Part shown: positions 25,419 to 33,437 of the stretch, piece after piece | How the letters are laid out: the number at the start of each line of letters is the position of its first letter | Numbering within the stretch: the first letter of the stretch is position 1 | Source: Paenisporosarcina sp050269735 | GTDB lineage: Bacteria; Bacillota; Bacilli; Bacillales_A; Planococcaceae | Reading direction: 5' to 3' | NCBI RefSeq assembly: GCF_050269735.1 | Contig: NZ_JBNNIX010000003.1 | Span: 204,954 to 268,953 of the forward strand | Length of the DNA stretch: 64,000 nucleotides | The notes under the pieces: model-generated | Told to the model about the DNA's origin: nothing | What the model saw: only the letters and a program-made list of their open reading frames with translations | The model's database searches: none | Translations under genes and position numbers: made by a program

Positions 25419-25808
25419 TTACAATGCATTGTAAATCGTTGAAAATCTAATCGCGTGTTCCATTTCGTCATGCATGGCAATGAAAAAGGGATTGTAGGCT
25501 TCGGGTATGGGAACGGTAAGCAGCATTTCTTTATAAAAATCGGTCCCAGCCAACTCGTTTTCAAGCGACTCTTTTGCAGCTTGCTTCAGATTAGTTGCTG
25601 GTTTTGGTTTAGGGGGATTTTGTACAAATTCACCGGTCAGCATATAATGGAGTTGTTGGAACATTTCATAATGACTTTTTTCGTCTTCCATTGCATGCTT
25701 AATAAATGATTGCCAATAGGGATCATTCGTCAGCTTCAACATGGATTTATAAAAATAAAAATCACGATACTCGTCTTCTATGGCTTGTTTTAATTGTTCA
25801 TTAAACAA
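25419..25808 (-). CDS. ferritin-like domain protein
   Basis: This 129-residue four-helix protein carries the paired E..ExxH carboxylate pattern of ferritin-like diiron proteins: AIEDEYRDFYFYKSM and HAMEDEKSHYEMF in the first half, and ESLENELAGTDFYKEML and MHDEMEHAIRF in the second. It is shorter than true ferritin or rubrerythrin and has no rubredoxin part. It may bind iron or handle peroxide. The start is TTG at 25808 behind AAAGGAGTGG. Confidence 0.78.
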   Translation of the reverse strand: MFNEQLKQAIEDEYRDFYFYKSMLKLTNDPYWQSFIKHAMEDEKSHYEMFQQLHYMLTGEFVQNPPKPKPATNLKQAAKESLENELAGTDFYKEMLLTVPIPEAYNPFFIAMHDEMEHAIRFSTIYNAL

Positions 25809-25877
25809 TAGGCCACTCCTTTACGCCTTTTTTCTAGCGTATGCGGGTGTGTCTCTACCTATGAAAGGAGCACAATC

Positions 25878-26084
25878 ATGCTACAACATTTTAGCTTCAA
25901 ACCAATGTTTGAAAATAAACAATTACCTGGCTGGACATTTTCTTTCTTCTACAAGCAAGCCCGTTACTCTGGAGAATACTTACCAGATGGATCAATTGAA
26001 TGGACAAATGGTTCTCATCCCCCTGAAGAAGAAACCGTCAAAAAAATGATTCATGAACTGATGCTATTTCATGTGTACGACTAA
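25878..26084 (+). CDS. yheE: YheE family protein (DUF5342)
   Basis: This 68-residue soluble protein contains LPGWTFSFFYKQARYSGEYL, then DGSIEWTNGSHPPEEETVK and a C-terminal helix ending HVYD. This matches the YheE/DUF5342 family, which in B. subtilis lies in the same yhe region. GAAAGGAGCACAATC precedes the ATG. The function is unknown; some homologues are seen in spore formers. Confidence 0.78.
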   Translation: MLQHFSFKPMFENKQLPGWTFSFFYKQARYSGEYLPDGSIEWTNGSHPPEEETVKKMIHELMLFHVYD

Positions 26085-26111
26085 GTTAATTACATAAATT
26101 ATTTCATACAT

Positions 26112-26156
26112 AAAAATAGCTGGAAACGCCTTTGTATCGCGTTTCCAGCTATTTAT
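26112..26156. terminator. bidirectional terminator between yheE and the CstR-like gene
   Basis: AAATAGCTGGAAACGC pairs perfectly with GCGTTTCCAGCTATTT. Confidence 0.88.
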
Positions 26157-26159
26157 CAT

Positions 26160-26420
26160 TTATCTGCTCTTCACCAACATGCTAACAGCTTCCTGTATGG
26201 CAGTTTCAGTGGATGTACCTTTTTCGTTCGCTTCAATAATACAGTGTTCCAAATTTTTTGCGACAATTAATCCAAGCGTCCGATCCGATGCAGAACGTAC
26301 AGCGGAAAGCTGGGTTACCACTTCACGGCAGTCTTTTCCTTCTTCCATCATTCTGATGACGCCTCGCACTTGTCCTTCAAGTCGTTTTAATCGATTTATC
26401 ATGGTTTTGTCATAATGCAA
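26160..26420 (-). CDS. CsoR-family repressor, CstR-like (persulfide sensor type)
   Basis: With the TTG start at 26420 (AGGAG 10 nt upstream) the protein has 86 residues and begins MHYDKTMINRLKRLEGQVRG. The two conserved thiols then fall at Cys31 and Cys60, the numbering of S. aureus CstR. The copper-ligand histidine of true CsoR, four residues before the second Cys, is Asn56 here. This suggests sensing of reactive sulfur species rather than Cu(I). It follows the MFS gene after 67 nt. The usual CstR partners (sulfurtransferase, rhodanese) are not adjacent. Confidence 0.75.
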   Translation of the reverse strand: MHYDKTMINRLKRLEGQVRGVIRMMEEGKDCREVVTQLSAVRSASDRTLGLIVAKNLEHCIIEANEKGTSTETAIQEAVSMLVKSR

Positions 26421-26487
26421 GTCCGTCTCACTCCTCACTGGTGTATCTTCTTTCATCTACGATAGCCGATTTAGCAAGAAAAATCCA

Positions 26488-27741
26488 TTACAATATCTGC
26501 TTCCTTCTTCCAAAAGCTATATAAAAATAACTGGAAGAAAGAATATATAAAAATCCGGTAATAGAAAAGGCATAAGCATAGCCCCAATATGAACCATATG
26601 TGGTCACTAACCAGGCAGATACTGGCCCCATGACAGCCCAACCAATATTAAATACCATTTGGTTAACTGAATTTGCCAGCCCTTTATATTTATCATGGAC
26701 GACTTCCATCGCAATAGCGCTTTGAATAGGATTACCTGCATTCATCAAAGCCTGCCTCATCAAGAACCCAGCTGATGCCAGCCATACTGACGTTGTAAAA
26801 GCTGTTAAGAATAAAAACGGCAAAGAACCTAATTGAAATAGTACCAGTGCATTTACTTTACCAACTTTTTTGACCAACATCGGTCCGATTAACATCGCAA
26901 CGGCTGTCATTGCCGAACCGAGGGAAAGTACCAAACCGATAAATGCAGAAGAAGCATCAAAACGATTGGCAAAATACAAATTTAAATAAGGAATAACAAG
27001 ACCCGAGCCGATACCTATCAATAATTGCGCAATGGCAAACAATACAATAATCCGTACATTTATTTTAAAGCCACTGTCCTGTTCCGGAAGATTTATCGCT
27101 GCCTCTACTTTTGCATCTTCAGAAACCGTTTCTGGTTTTAACTTCAACAAAGGTACAATCCCAATTGTAAATATAATTGCTCCAGCCAAAAGAGCCCATC
27201 GTATTGCGTCGACTGCATTCATTCCAAAGCCAAATTCGAGCACATCTGCCAACACGCCCCCACCAAAACTCCCGATTACACTTGCAACTGTTACTACCGA
27301 AAAGTGAATACTGAATAAGTGCATACGCTCAGAGGCTTTCGAGTTTTCAGCTAAAAACGGAACGCCAGACACCTGCACAATGGCCATAAATAGTCCGGTA
27401 AAGAATGCTGCGATGACAATTGGTTCTTCACTTACAACAACACTTCGGTAAAATAATGTAATTGCAGTCAGCAATGTACCTACCGCAATGCTCCATTTCC
27501 TCCCAACACGATCACTTAAAAAGCCCGCAGGAATCAGTACAATAGCGGTAGCTAAAGACATATATGAGATAACTTTTCCGTTTACTACTTCGGACAATCC
27601 GAGTTCCTTTATATATAAATTGTACATGACCATAAAAACACCCATGCCTATTTGAATCAACACATTCGCAAGCATGAATATCCTTATGTTTCGATTAAAG
27701 CCCGTAATTTTCATTTTCCATTCAGTTACCCAGTTGATCAT
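26488..27741 (-). CDS. major facilitator superfamily transporter
   Basis: The 417 residues form twelve predicted membrane helices. The MFS loop-2/3 motif appears as GFLSDRVGRKWSIAVG, and a large central loop (KLKPETVSEDAKVEAAINLPE) separates the halves. The substrate cannot be told from sequence. It is likely a drug or metabolite exporter. The CstR-like repressor follows on the same strand, so the pair may be auto-regulated. The start is ATG at 27741 with AAGGGGATA rather far upstream; a later Met at residue 9 is possible. Confidence 0.8.
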   Translation of the reverse strand: MINWVTEWKMKITGFNRNIRIFMLANVLIQIGMGVFMVMYNLYIKELGLSEVVNGKVISYMSLATAIVLIPAGFLSDRVGRKWSIAVGTLLTAITLFYRSVVVSEEPIVIAAFFTGLFMAIVQVSGVPFLAENSKASERMHLFSIHFSVVTVASVIGSFGGGVLADVLEFGFGMNAVDAIRWALLAGAIIFTIGIVPLLKLKPETVSEDAKVEAAINLPEQDSGFKINVRIIVLFAIAQLLIGIGSGLVIPYLNLYFANRFDASSAFIGLVLSLGSAMTAVAMLIGPMLVKKVGKVNALVLFQLGSLPFLFLTAFTTSVWLASAGFLMRQALMNAGNPIQSAIAMEVVHDKYKGLANSVNQMVFNIGWAVMGPVSAWLVTTYGSYWGYAYAFSITGFLYILSSSYFYIAFGRRKQIL

Positions 27742-27814
27742 GATTCTTATATCCCCTTACCCCTTTGTTTCGCCTCTCTAAATATAAGACTTTCGTGATA
27801 AAGTTGCAATGCCC

Positions 27815-28024
27815 AGAAAAGCGTAATGCGCCACTCTAGCCTGACACCGGCGCTGGAAGGTTCGATACGAAAGCCTCTTTCGTAGGAGAGACTGAAGCTT
27901 AGGGAGCTAGACACCAAGAAAAGCGTAATGCGCCACTCTTGCCTGACACCACGAAATACGCAACTGGTAAAGAAAGCCCCACTTCGAAGCTTGTTTCGAA
28001 ACCTCTTTTCGAATGAATAAGCTC
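27815..28024. repeat. duplicated intergenic element (two ~100-bp units)
   Basis: A 34-bp block beginning AGAAAAGCGTAATGCGCCAC occurs at 27815-27848 and again at 27917-27950 with a single A/T difference. Each is followed by a hairpin-forming segment (TACGAAAGCCTCTTTCGTA, and TTCGAAACCTCTTTTCGAA). It fills the 300-bp gap between bmrD and the MFS gene. Confidence 0.8.
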
Positions 28025-28072
28025 AAAAAAAGGGAGTGCCCCTTAACCCACTTGCGGGTTAAGAGCCACTCC
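28025..28072 (-). terminator. terminator overlapping the 3' end of bmrD
   Basis: The minus strand forms a 17-bp stem with GGAGTGGCTCTTAACCC on one side and GGGTTAAGGGGCACTCC on the other, then T7. Its 5' arm lies within the last ten codons of bmrD. Confidence 0.88.
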
Positions 28073-29800
28073 AGATTGTAAGCGATACATTTGTTCATAG
28101 CGTCCACCTAGGGTTACTAATTCATCATGTGTCCCTTGTTCAACAATTGCTCCTCGATCCAATACTAAAATGCGATCTGCATTTTTAATAGTAGAAAGTC
28201 GATGCGCAATAATGAAAGTCGTACGTCCTTTTTTCAGTACTTCCATGGCATGCTGAATGATTTCTTCCGTTTCTGTATCAATGTTGGAAGTTGCCTCATC
28301 CAAAATTAATATAGCCGGATCAAATGCCAATGCACGAGCGAAGGAAATTAATTGACGCTGTCCTGAAGAAAGCGTGCTTCCTTTTTCAATGACTGGTTCA
28401 TCAATTCCGTTAGGCAAATGCTTCAGTACCCGCTCTCCACCAACCGCATCGAGAGAAGCGATCACTTTTTCACGGGAAATTCTTGCATCACCCAGACTGA
28501 CGTTGGATTCAATGGTGCCTGTAAATAAATATGGATCTTGCAAAACGATTCCCATATGGTCACGCACAGTTTGTCGTGATAAGTCCTGAATATTCGTTCC
28601 GTCGATTGTGATGGCGCCTTTGGATACATCGTAAAAACGGAATAATAAGTTCATAATAGAACTTTTCCCGGATCCGGTATGACCAACTAATGCTACCGTC
28701 TCCCCTTGTTTAGCTTCAAATGAAATATTTTTCAGTACATACTCTTCATCCTTATAAGCAAACCACACGTCATCGAAACGGACATTGCCTCGATAACGGG
28801 CAATTTTTTCGTCGCTAACTTCTTCTCCAGAGCGATCTAGTAATCGGAAAACACGTTCAGCTGCTACAAGTGCTTGTTCTAATTTAGCTAACTGATTCAC
28901 AACACCCGTCACTGGGTTAAACAGTCGCGTAATGTAATCAACAAAAGCATATAACACACCTACTGAAATTGCGGAGGTTGCATTCAAAGACGCCCCGCCG
29001 AAATACCAAATGAATAATACAAATGTAATGGAGCGTATTGCACCAACCAAGTTATGGGAAGTTCCCGCATCCAAGTACAGCAGTTTATTTTGATATTTGT
29101 AATGTTCACGATTCATCACTTCGAACTCTTCCTGCATTTGTTCTTCACGACGAAATGCTTGAATAATCGTCATACCTTGAATGGATTCATTAATCATCGC
29201 GTTCATGTCACTTACTTTTGCACGGACGATGTGGTTATATTTCGATGCATATTTTCGGTACATGACCATCCATACAAACAAAATAGGTAAAACAAATAAT
29301 GCGATGGAAGCCATTTTCCAATCTAGGAAGAACAGCGCCACATAAATTCCAGTAATGTACATCGCACTTGACGCAAATTGAGAAAGCACCGTTACATACA
29401 ATTCCCGTATTGCTTCCGTATCATTTGTGATACGAGCAACTACTTTACCAGCCGGCAAGTTATCAAAGTAACGAATCGGCAATGTTTGAATGTGTTGGTA
29501 CACATCATTTCGCATTTTTTGAATGACACGATTTGCGGCTTTTTGAAGCAATAAATATTCTCCATAACGGAAAATTGCAGCCACGACTGTTAGTGCAAAA
29601 AATACACTAAGCAGCATCAGGATCGGTTCAAAATCAATGGAGCCTGCGGTTGTATCGGCAATATGTTCGTCAATAATTTTTTTGGCAATCAATGGACCTG
29701 CCAAATCGGCTGCAACGGCAACCGTCAGCATGGCGATTCCCATGATTAATAGTTTTTTATAATGAAGGGCGTAAAGCCATAATCTTTTTCCTGTACTCAT
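28043..29800 (-). CDS. bmrD: heterodimeric multidrug ABC transporter subunit (BmrD/YheH-like)
   Basis: The 585 residues combine a six-helix exporter domain (about 1-310) and a nucleotide-binding domain: Walker A GHTGSGKSS, Q-loop, signature LSSGQRQL, Walker B ILILDEATSNID. The catalytic Glu after Walker B is present. Its ATG overlaps the upstream partner gene by 4 bp, so both are made together. In B. subtilis, BmrCD is induced by ribosome-targeting antibiotics. At 585 residues it is shorter than B. subtilis BmrD, which has about 670. Confidence 0.85.
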   Translation of the reverse strand: MSTGKRLWLYALHYKKLLIMGIAMLTVAVAADLAGPLIAKKIIDEHIADTTAGSIDFEPILMLLSVFFALTVVAAIFRYGEYLLLQKAANRVIQKMRNDVYQHIQTLPIRYFDNLPAGKVVARITNDTEAIRELYVTVLSQFASSAMYITGIYVALFFLDWKMASIALFVLPILFVWMVMYRKYASKYNHIVRAKVSDMNAMINESIQGMTIIQAFRREEQMQEEFEVMNREHYKYQNKLLYLDAGTSHNLVGAIRSITFVLFIWYFGGASLNATSAISVGVLYAFVDYITRLFNPVTGVVNQLAKLEQALVAAERVFRLLDRSGEEVSDEKIARYRGNVRFDDVWFAYKDEEYVLKNISFEAKQGETVALVGHTGSGKSSIMNLLFRFYDVSKGAITIDGTNIQDLSRQTVRDHMGIVLQDPYLFTGTIESNVSLGDARISREKVIASLDAVGGERVLKHLPNGIDEPVIEKGSTLSSGQRQLISFARALAFDPAILILDEATSNIDTETEEIIQHAMEVLKKGRTTFIIAHRLSTIKNADRILVLDRGAIVEQGTHDELVTLGGRYEQMYRLQSGVALNPQVG

Positions 29801-31539
29801 GATGACACCTCCTCAATTTGCTGACGGTCGAACTGTTCTTTGTACCAGCCCTCATTCTTCAGCAAATCTTCATGTGTACCTTCTTCAATTATTACGCCAT
29901 CGTCCAATACTACAATCCAGTCTGCATGTTGAATGGCTGATAAACGATGTGTTGTAATAATCGTTGTTTTTCCATGTCGTTCCTGTTGAATATTTTCAAT
30001 AATCCGCGCTTCTGTTTTCGCATCTACAGCAGATAATGAATCATCCAATAATAAGATTTCAGGATTTTTAATGAGTGCACGGGCAATCGAGATTCGTTGT
30101 TTCTGACCGCCAGATAAAGCTACTCCTTTTTCACCAACGAGCGTTTCCAATCCTTGCGGCAATAACTGCAAATCTTTTTGGAAATGAGATAAACGAATGG
30201 CAGTCTCAATGTCTTCTTCCGTACCTTCCGGATGACCGAACAGAATATTTTCTCTGACAGTCCGTGAGAATAACACATGATCTTGCGGAACATAGCCAAT
30301 CCAATTGCGAACCTGGTCTTTTGTTTGTTCTTCAATTGGGATGCCGGCTAATGAAATCGTTCCTTCTCCAGCTGGATATTCACGCAGTAACTGCTTGATC
30401 AATGTCGTCTTTCCACTTCCTGTTTTCCCGACAATTCCAAGCGTCTGCCCTTGCTCCAATTGCAAGTTGATATCGCTTAAATTCACCGACGAAGATTGTG
30501 GATATTGGAATTTAACTTTGTTGAATCCGATGTGTCCCGGTTGAGATACTGTCACTGGATGAGAAGCATCTTTGACATCTTCTTCATAATCGAGCGTTTC
30601 TTGAACACGATCAAGAGAAGCGTTCCCTCGTTGCATGACATTAATCAATTCCCCGATTGCAAACATTGGCCAAATAATCATTCCCAGGTACACGTTGAAT
30701 GATACCAAGTCCCCCAGTGTAATTTGCTGTTGTGAAACGAGGTACGCACCGTAACCTAACCCGATCATGTAACTGACTCCGGTCAATACTTTAGTGATGG
30801 GATTGAACAATGCATCAATTTTTTCAACTTCCATGTTTTTCGAATAGACATCTTCCGTCATATCAGCGAATTGTTTTTCTGATGCACGTTCTTGCACGTA
30901 GGCTCGAATCACTCGAACCCCCGCTACTGCTTCTAGTACGCCATCATTCATATCGCCAAACGCATCTTGCGCCTTCATATATTTCTCGTGGATGCGCTTG
31001 CCGAGAATTTGCATGATGATTGCCAAGATAGGCAGTGGAAGAAGTGCTACTAATGTCAATTTCCAACTAACGAGAATTCCCATCGTCACTAAAATCGTAA
31101 GCATATAAAGGGATGAGTCAATCAATGTTAAGATACCGAATCCTGCTGTTGTGGAAACTGCCTTTAAATCATTTGTCGCTCTCGCCATCAAATCCCCTGT
31201 ACGGTTCTTCTCATAAAACGAAGGTGTCATACGTAAAAATTGTTTCATCAAGCGGCTACGCAATTGTTTTTCAATCACATAAGCTCCGCCAAATAGTTGG
31301 TATTGCCACACAAAGTTACTTAAGTAATTGAGAACCGTTACACCTAGTAAAGCGAGTAAGAAAGTCAACAATAACTGTGATGTTAATGTTTGTTGATAAA
31401 TGGCATCAATGGATTCCCCTAATAACCAAGGGGGCACAACTTCAATTACATTCGTTACCATCAACAATGAAATCGCGATTGTGTATCGTTTCCAGTTTTC
31501 TGCAAAAAACCATTTAAGTTTAAATAATACTGAGAACAT
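29797..31539 (-). CDS. bmrC: heterodimeric multidrug ABC transporter subunit (BmrC/YheI-like)
   Basis: The 580 residues have a six-helix exporter domain and a nucleotide-binding domain with Walker A GKTGSGKTT, signature LSGGQKQR and Walker B ILLLDDSLSAVDA. The residue after Walker B is Asp instead of catalytic Glu, so this is the degenerate-site half expected in a BmrC/BmrD-type heterodimer. AAGGA lies 7 nt before the ATG. A leader peptide and terminator lie in the 400-nt region upstream. Confidence 0.87.
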   Translation of the reverse strand: MFSVLFKLKWFFAENWKRYTIAISLLMVTNVIEVVPPWLLGESIDAIYQQTLTSQLLLTFLLALLGVTVLNYLSNFVWQYQLFGGAYVIEKQLRSRLMKQFLRMTPSFYEKNRTGDLMARATNDLKAVSTTAGFGILTLIDSSLYMLTILVTMGILVSWKLTLVALLPLPILAIIMQILGKRIHEKYMKAQDAFGDMNDGVLEAVAGVRVIRAYVQERASEKQFADMTEDVYSKNMEVEKIDALFNPITKVLTGVSYMIGLGYGAYLVSQQQITLGDLVSFNVYLGMIIWPMFAIGELINVMQRGNASLDRVQETLDYEEDVKDASHPVTVSQPGHIGFNKVKFQYPQSSSVNLSDINLQLEQGQTLGIVGKTGSGKTTLIKQLLREYPAGEGTISLAGIPIEEQTKDQVRNWIGYVPQDHVLFSRTVRENILFGHPEGTEEDIETAIRLSHFQKDLQLLPQGLETLVGEKGVALSGGQKQRISIARALIKNPEILLLDDSLSAVDAKTEARIIENIQQERHGKTTIITTHRLSAIQHADWIVVLDDGVIIEEGTHEDLLKNEGWYKEQFDRQQIEEVSS

Positions 31540-31575
31540 TTAATTTCCTTCTTTCTTTTTCAGGATGGGCTTACA

Positions 31576-31632
31576 CTAGCCACCTTCTAGAGATTCCTTG
31601 ATTAAAATTTGTTTCTGTAGCTGAATGTTCAT
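31576..31632 (-). CDS. possible second short upstream ORF before bmrC
   Basis: An 18-codon frame (MNIQLQKQILIKESLEGG) starts with ATG 8 nt after AAAAGGAGTG, a strong ribosome binding site. It ends 36 nt before the bmrC ATG, downstream of the attenuator terminator. It might couple read-through transcripts to bmrC translation. Coding is not proven. Confidence 0.4.
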   Translation of the reverse strand: MNIQLQKQILIKESLEGG

Positions 31633-31756
31633 CTTCAGCACTCCTTTTCATAGTTTTTTTTGCTTTCAACCTCAGACAGGACTTTCATGGTCTTCGGCAT
31701 TTCTCTATTTGAAACAGCAACGCTGTAACAACCAAAATTTGGTAGTAAATAAACAC

Positions 31757-31793
31757 AAAAAAGCACACGCCCTGTTTCCAGATGCGTGTGCGC
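31757..31793 (-). terminator. attenuator terminator in the bmrCD leader
   Basis: GCACACGC (31763-31770) and GCGTGTGC (31784-31791) form the stem, followed on the minus strand by T6. A second hairpin (CAGGTG/CACCTG, 31807-31822) lies between it and the leader peptide stop. Confidence 0.82.
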
Positions 31794-31841
31794 ATGAAAA
31801 TAGGTTCAGGTGTCCACACCTGTTCCATGATTAATTAAAAA

Positions 31842-31910
31842 TCAAAGAGAAATGACTGGCAGGTACGGACGAACTATGTAGTTTGTAGCAATTTCAAATC
31901 TGATGATCAT
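31842..31910 (-). CDS. leader peptide of the bmrCD attenuator (BmrB analogue)
   Basis: A 22-codon ORF starts MIIRFEIATNYIVRPYLP and ends with Leu and TGA. AAAAGGAGGTACGTGTC gives a very strong ribosome binding site, out of proportion for so short a frame. It sits between a good promoter and an intrinsic terminator ahead of bmrC, the layout of ribosome-mediated attenuation. Stalling of an antibiotic-bound ribosome here should favour read-through. The peptide does not resemble the 54-residue B. subtilis BmrB in length, so only the logic is conserved. Confidence 0.7.
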   Translation of the reverse strand: MIIRFEIATNYIVRPYLPVISL

Positions 31911-31951
31911 GACACGTACCTCCTTTTCTCATAGGTTATTTACTTATTAAG

Positions 31952-31979
31952 ATTATCATGACATTTTTTTGATTGTCAA
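31952..31979 (-). promoter_or_regulatory. SigA promoter of the bmr leader-bmrCD unit
   Basis: Minus-strand TTGACA, a 16-nt spacer and GATAAT, about 42 nt before the leader peptide ATG. Confidence 0.75.
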
Positions 31980-32018
31980 TACATTTAGAAAAAAATTATT
32001 ATTCTGTTAATAACTTGA

Positions 32019-32043
32019 GTTTAGGCATATTTAGGTAGGGTAT
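32019..32043 (+). promoter_or_regulatory. SigB-type general stress promoter
   Basis: GTTTAG, a 13-nt spacer and GGGTAT match the SigB consensus (GTTTAA-N12-15-GGGTAT) with one mismatch, 46 nt before the small membrane protein ATG. Confidence 0.7.
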
Positions 32044-32088
32044 TTAAATGATAACAAACCATACACAAATAGAATGGAGCGATTAATC

Positions 32089-32241
32089 ATGGAAGAAAGA
32101 AAGAATATCGAAGTTCGACGTGAGGAAAAAACGGATAATGGACTAGTTGGTGCCACATTTATTAAATATGCTGCCTATTTAATTATCTTTTTCGCAGTAG
32201 TATGGCTTCTCATAAATTACGTATTCCCTATGTTCAGCTAA
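32089..32241 (+). CDS. small single-helix membrane protein upstream of usp
   Basis: This 50-residue protein has a charged N-terminus (MEERKNIEVRREEKTDNG) and one membrane helix (about residues 27-47) ending YVFPMFS. ATGGAGCG lies before the ATG. It is separated from the universal stress gene by 17 nt that include that gene's ribosome binding site, so both are likely one SigB-controlled transcript. No family is recognised. Confidence 0.72.
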   Translation: MEERKNIEVRREEKTDNGLVGATFIKYAAYLIIFFAVVWLLINYVFPMFS

Positions 32242-32258
32242 GAAAGGAGTTCACATCT

Positions 32259-32747
32259 ATGTTTAACAAAATGATTGTAGGATACGATGGTTCGGAAGGA
32301 AGTCGAGCAGCTCTTGCAAAAGCCGTAGACTTAATGGAATATAAACCAAATACCAAGTTGTTAATAGCTTATGTCAATGATGATGTGGTAGGTGGAGATA
32401 TCGCCTATTCGAGCCAGGCCTTGGGTTCTGCTCCAATCTTGACAGACATGACGACAGTCCCTCCTGTACCACCGAATTCTGATTCGCCTCGACAATTGGC
32501 GGTTGAATATGCAAATCAAATGACGGAGTCCATACAGGTTCAACTCGACAACCATAATGTGCATGGTCAGATTGTCGCAGTCGACGGTCATCCAGCAAAA
32601 GCATTATCGGATTTGGCGGAAAGAGAACAGGCAGATGCCATTATCGTTGGAAATAGCGGGAAATCTGGTTTCCAAAAATTTTTCGTAGGTTCTGTAAGCG
32701 AAAAAATTGTGAAAGATTCTCCATGCTCTGTCATAGTAGTCAAATAA
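32259..32747 (+). CDS. universal stress protein (UspA family)
   Basis: The 162 residues begin MFNKMIVGYDGSEGSRAALAKA, with the first strand and helix of the Usp fold. The ATP-binding motif GNSGKSGFQKFFVGSVS is intact (G-x2-G-x9-G-S). A Pro-rich loop (TVPPVPPNSDSPRQ) is inserted in the middle. The ATG at 32259 has AAAGGAGTTC upstream; the longer frame is rejected. Usp proteins support survival in stress, and the SigB-type promoter upstream agrees. Confidence 0.93.
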   Translation: MFNKMIVGYDGSEGSRAALAKAVDLMEYKPNTKLLIAYVNDDVVGGDIAYSSQALGSAPILTDMTTVPPVPPNSDSPRQLAVEYANQMTESIQVQLDNHNVHGQIVAVDGHPAKALSDLAEREQADAIIVGNSGKSGFQKFFVGSVSEKIVKDSPCSVIVVK

Positions 32748-32750
32748 CGT

Positions 32751-32786
32751 AAACGCGCTCCCATTTCAGACGGAGCGCGTTTTTAT
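32751..32786 (+). terminator. terminator after usp
   Basis: AAACGCGCTCC, a 10-nt loop, GGAGCGCGTTT and a T-rich tail. Confidence 0.88.
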
Positions 32787-32850
32787 TTCGATTTTAAAGT
32801 GTTATCACGTATACTGAAAAGAACTATCAGATAAGTAAGGTGTGAGAAAA

Positions 32851-33432
32851 ATGGCGCGTCAAAGAAAAATGGATGAAGCAGAAATGCTAAGAGAAACTGA
32901 AAAGCTATTACTTGAACGTGGGTATGAAGGCTTTTCTTTTAAGGCATTGTCCGCAAACTTAGATATCGCGCGTAGCACCATTTATGAATATTACAGTCAT
33001 AAAGACGATCTCATAACGGACTATATGTATATTCTGGTCAAAAAAGTAATGGATGAAATGGAAATAATCGCATCTAGAACGACTGGATTGGAAACAATGA
33101 AAGAGTGGCTGAAAACATTCATGACGTACGATCAAGTACATCACATGATCAGCATGAGAGGCCAACTCGATCAATCGGAATCTGAAATTGCCAGAAATCG
33201 CTTAAAACAAATGGACGGACTGCACGGCAAAATGTTTTTTATGTTGTCCAATCAAGTAAATAAAGCTAAAGAGTTAGGCGAAGTCCGTAAAGATTTACCT
33301 AACGAGTTAGTTGCGTCGTTCTTTTTCCATTCCATTTTGGCACGACCGGCAAAGGATGAAAATATTCAAGGCTGGGCGGACATGCTGAATGACATCATTG
33401 AAAATGGGGTCAAACCTCGTAAGGAGTCGTGA
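32851..33432 (+). CDS. TetR-family transcriptional regulator
   Basis: The 193 residues have the TetR helix-turn-helix at about 10-55 (LLLERGYEGFSFKALSANLDIARSTIYEYYSHKDDLI). A helical ligand-binding domain follows. The ATG at 32851 lies behind AAGGTGTG. The stop overlaps the start region of the photolyase gene (GTGA), so the two are co-transcribed. Its ligand and targets are unknown, but autoregulation of the regulator-photolyase pair is the simplest guess. Confidence 0.85.
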   Translation: MARQRKMDEAEMLRETEKLLLERGYEGFSFKALSANLDIARSTIYEYYSHKDDLITDYMYILVKKVMDEMEIIASRTTGLETMKEWLKTFMTYDQVHHMISMRGQLDQSESEIARNRLKQMDGLHGKMFFMLSNQVNKAKELGEVRKDLPNELVASFFFHSILARPAKDENIQGWADMLNDIIENGVKPRKES

Positions 33433-33437
33433 CAAAG

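Noticed and set aside
26160..26456. 98-residue version of the CsoR-family protein starting at ATG 26456
   Set aside because: No Shine-Dalgarno precedes it, while AGGAG serves the TTG at 26420, and only that start gives CstR-like Cys31/Cys60 numbering.
31625..31834. 69-codon plus-strand frame opposite the bmr leader
   Set aside because: It has no ribosome binding site and is fully explained by the leader and terminator on the minus strand.
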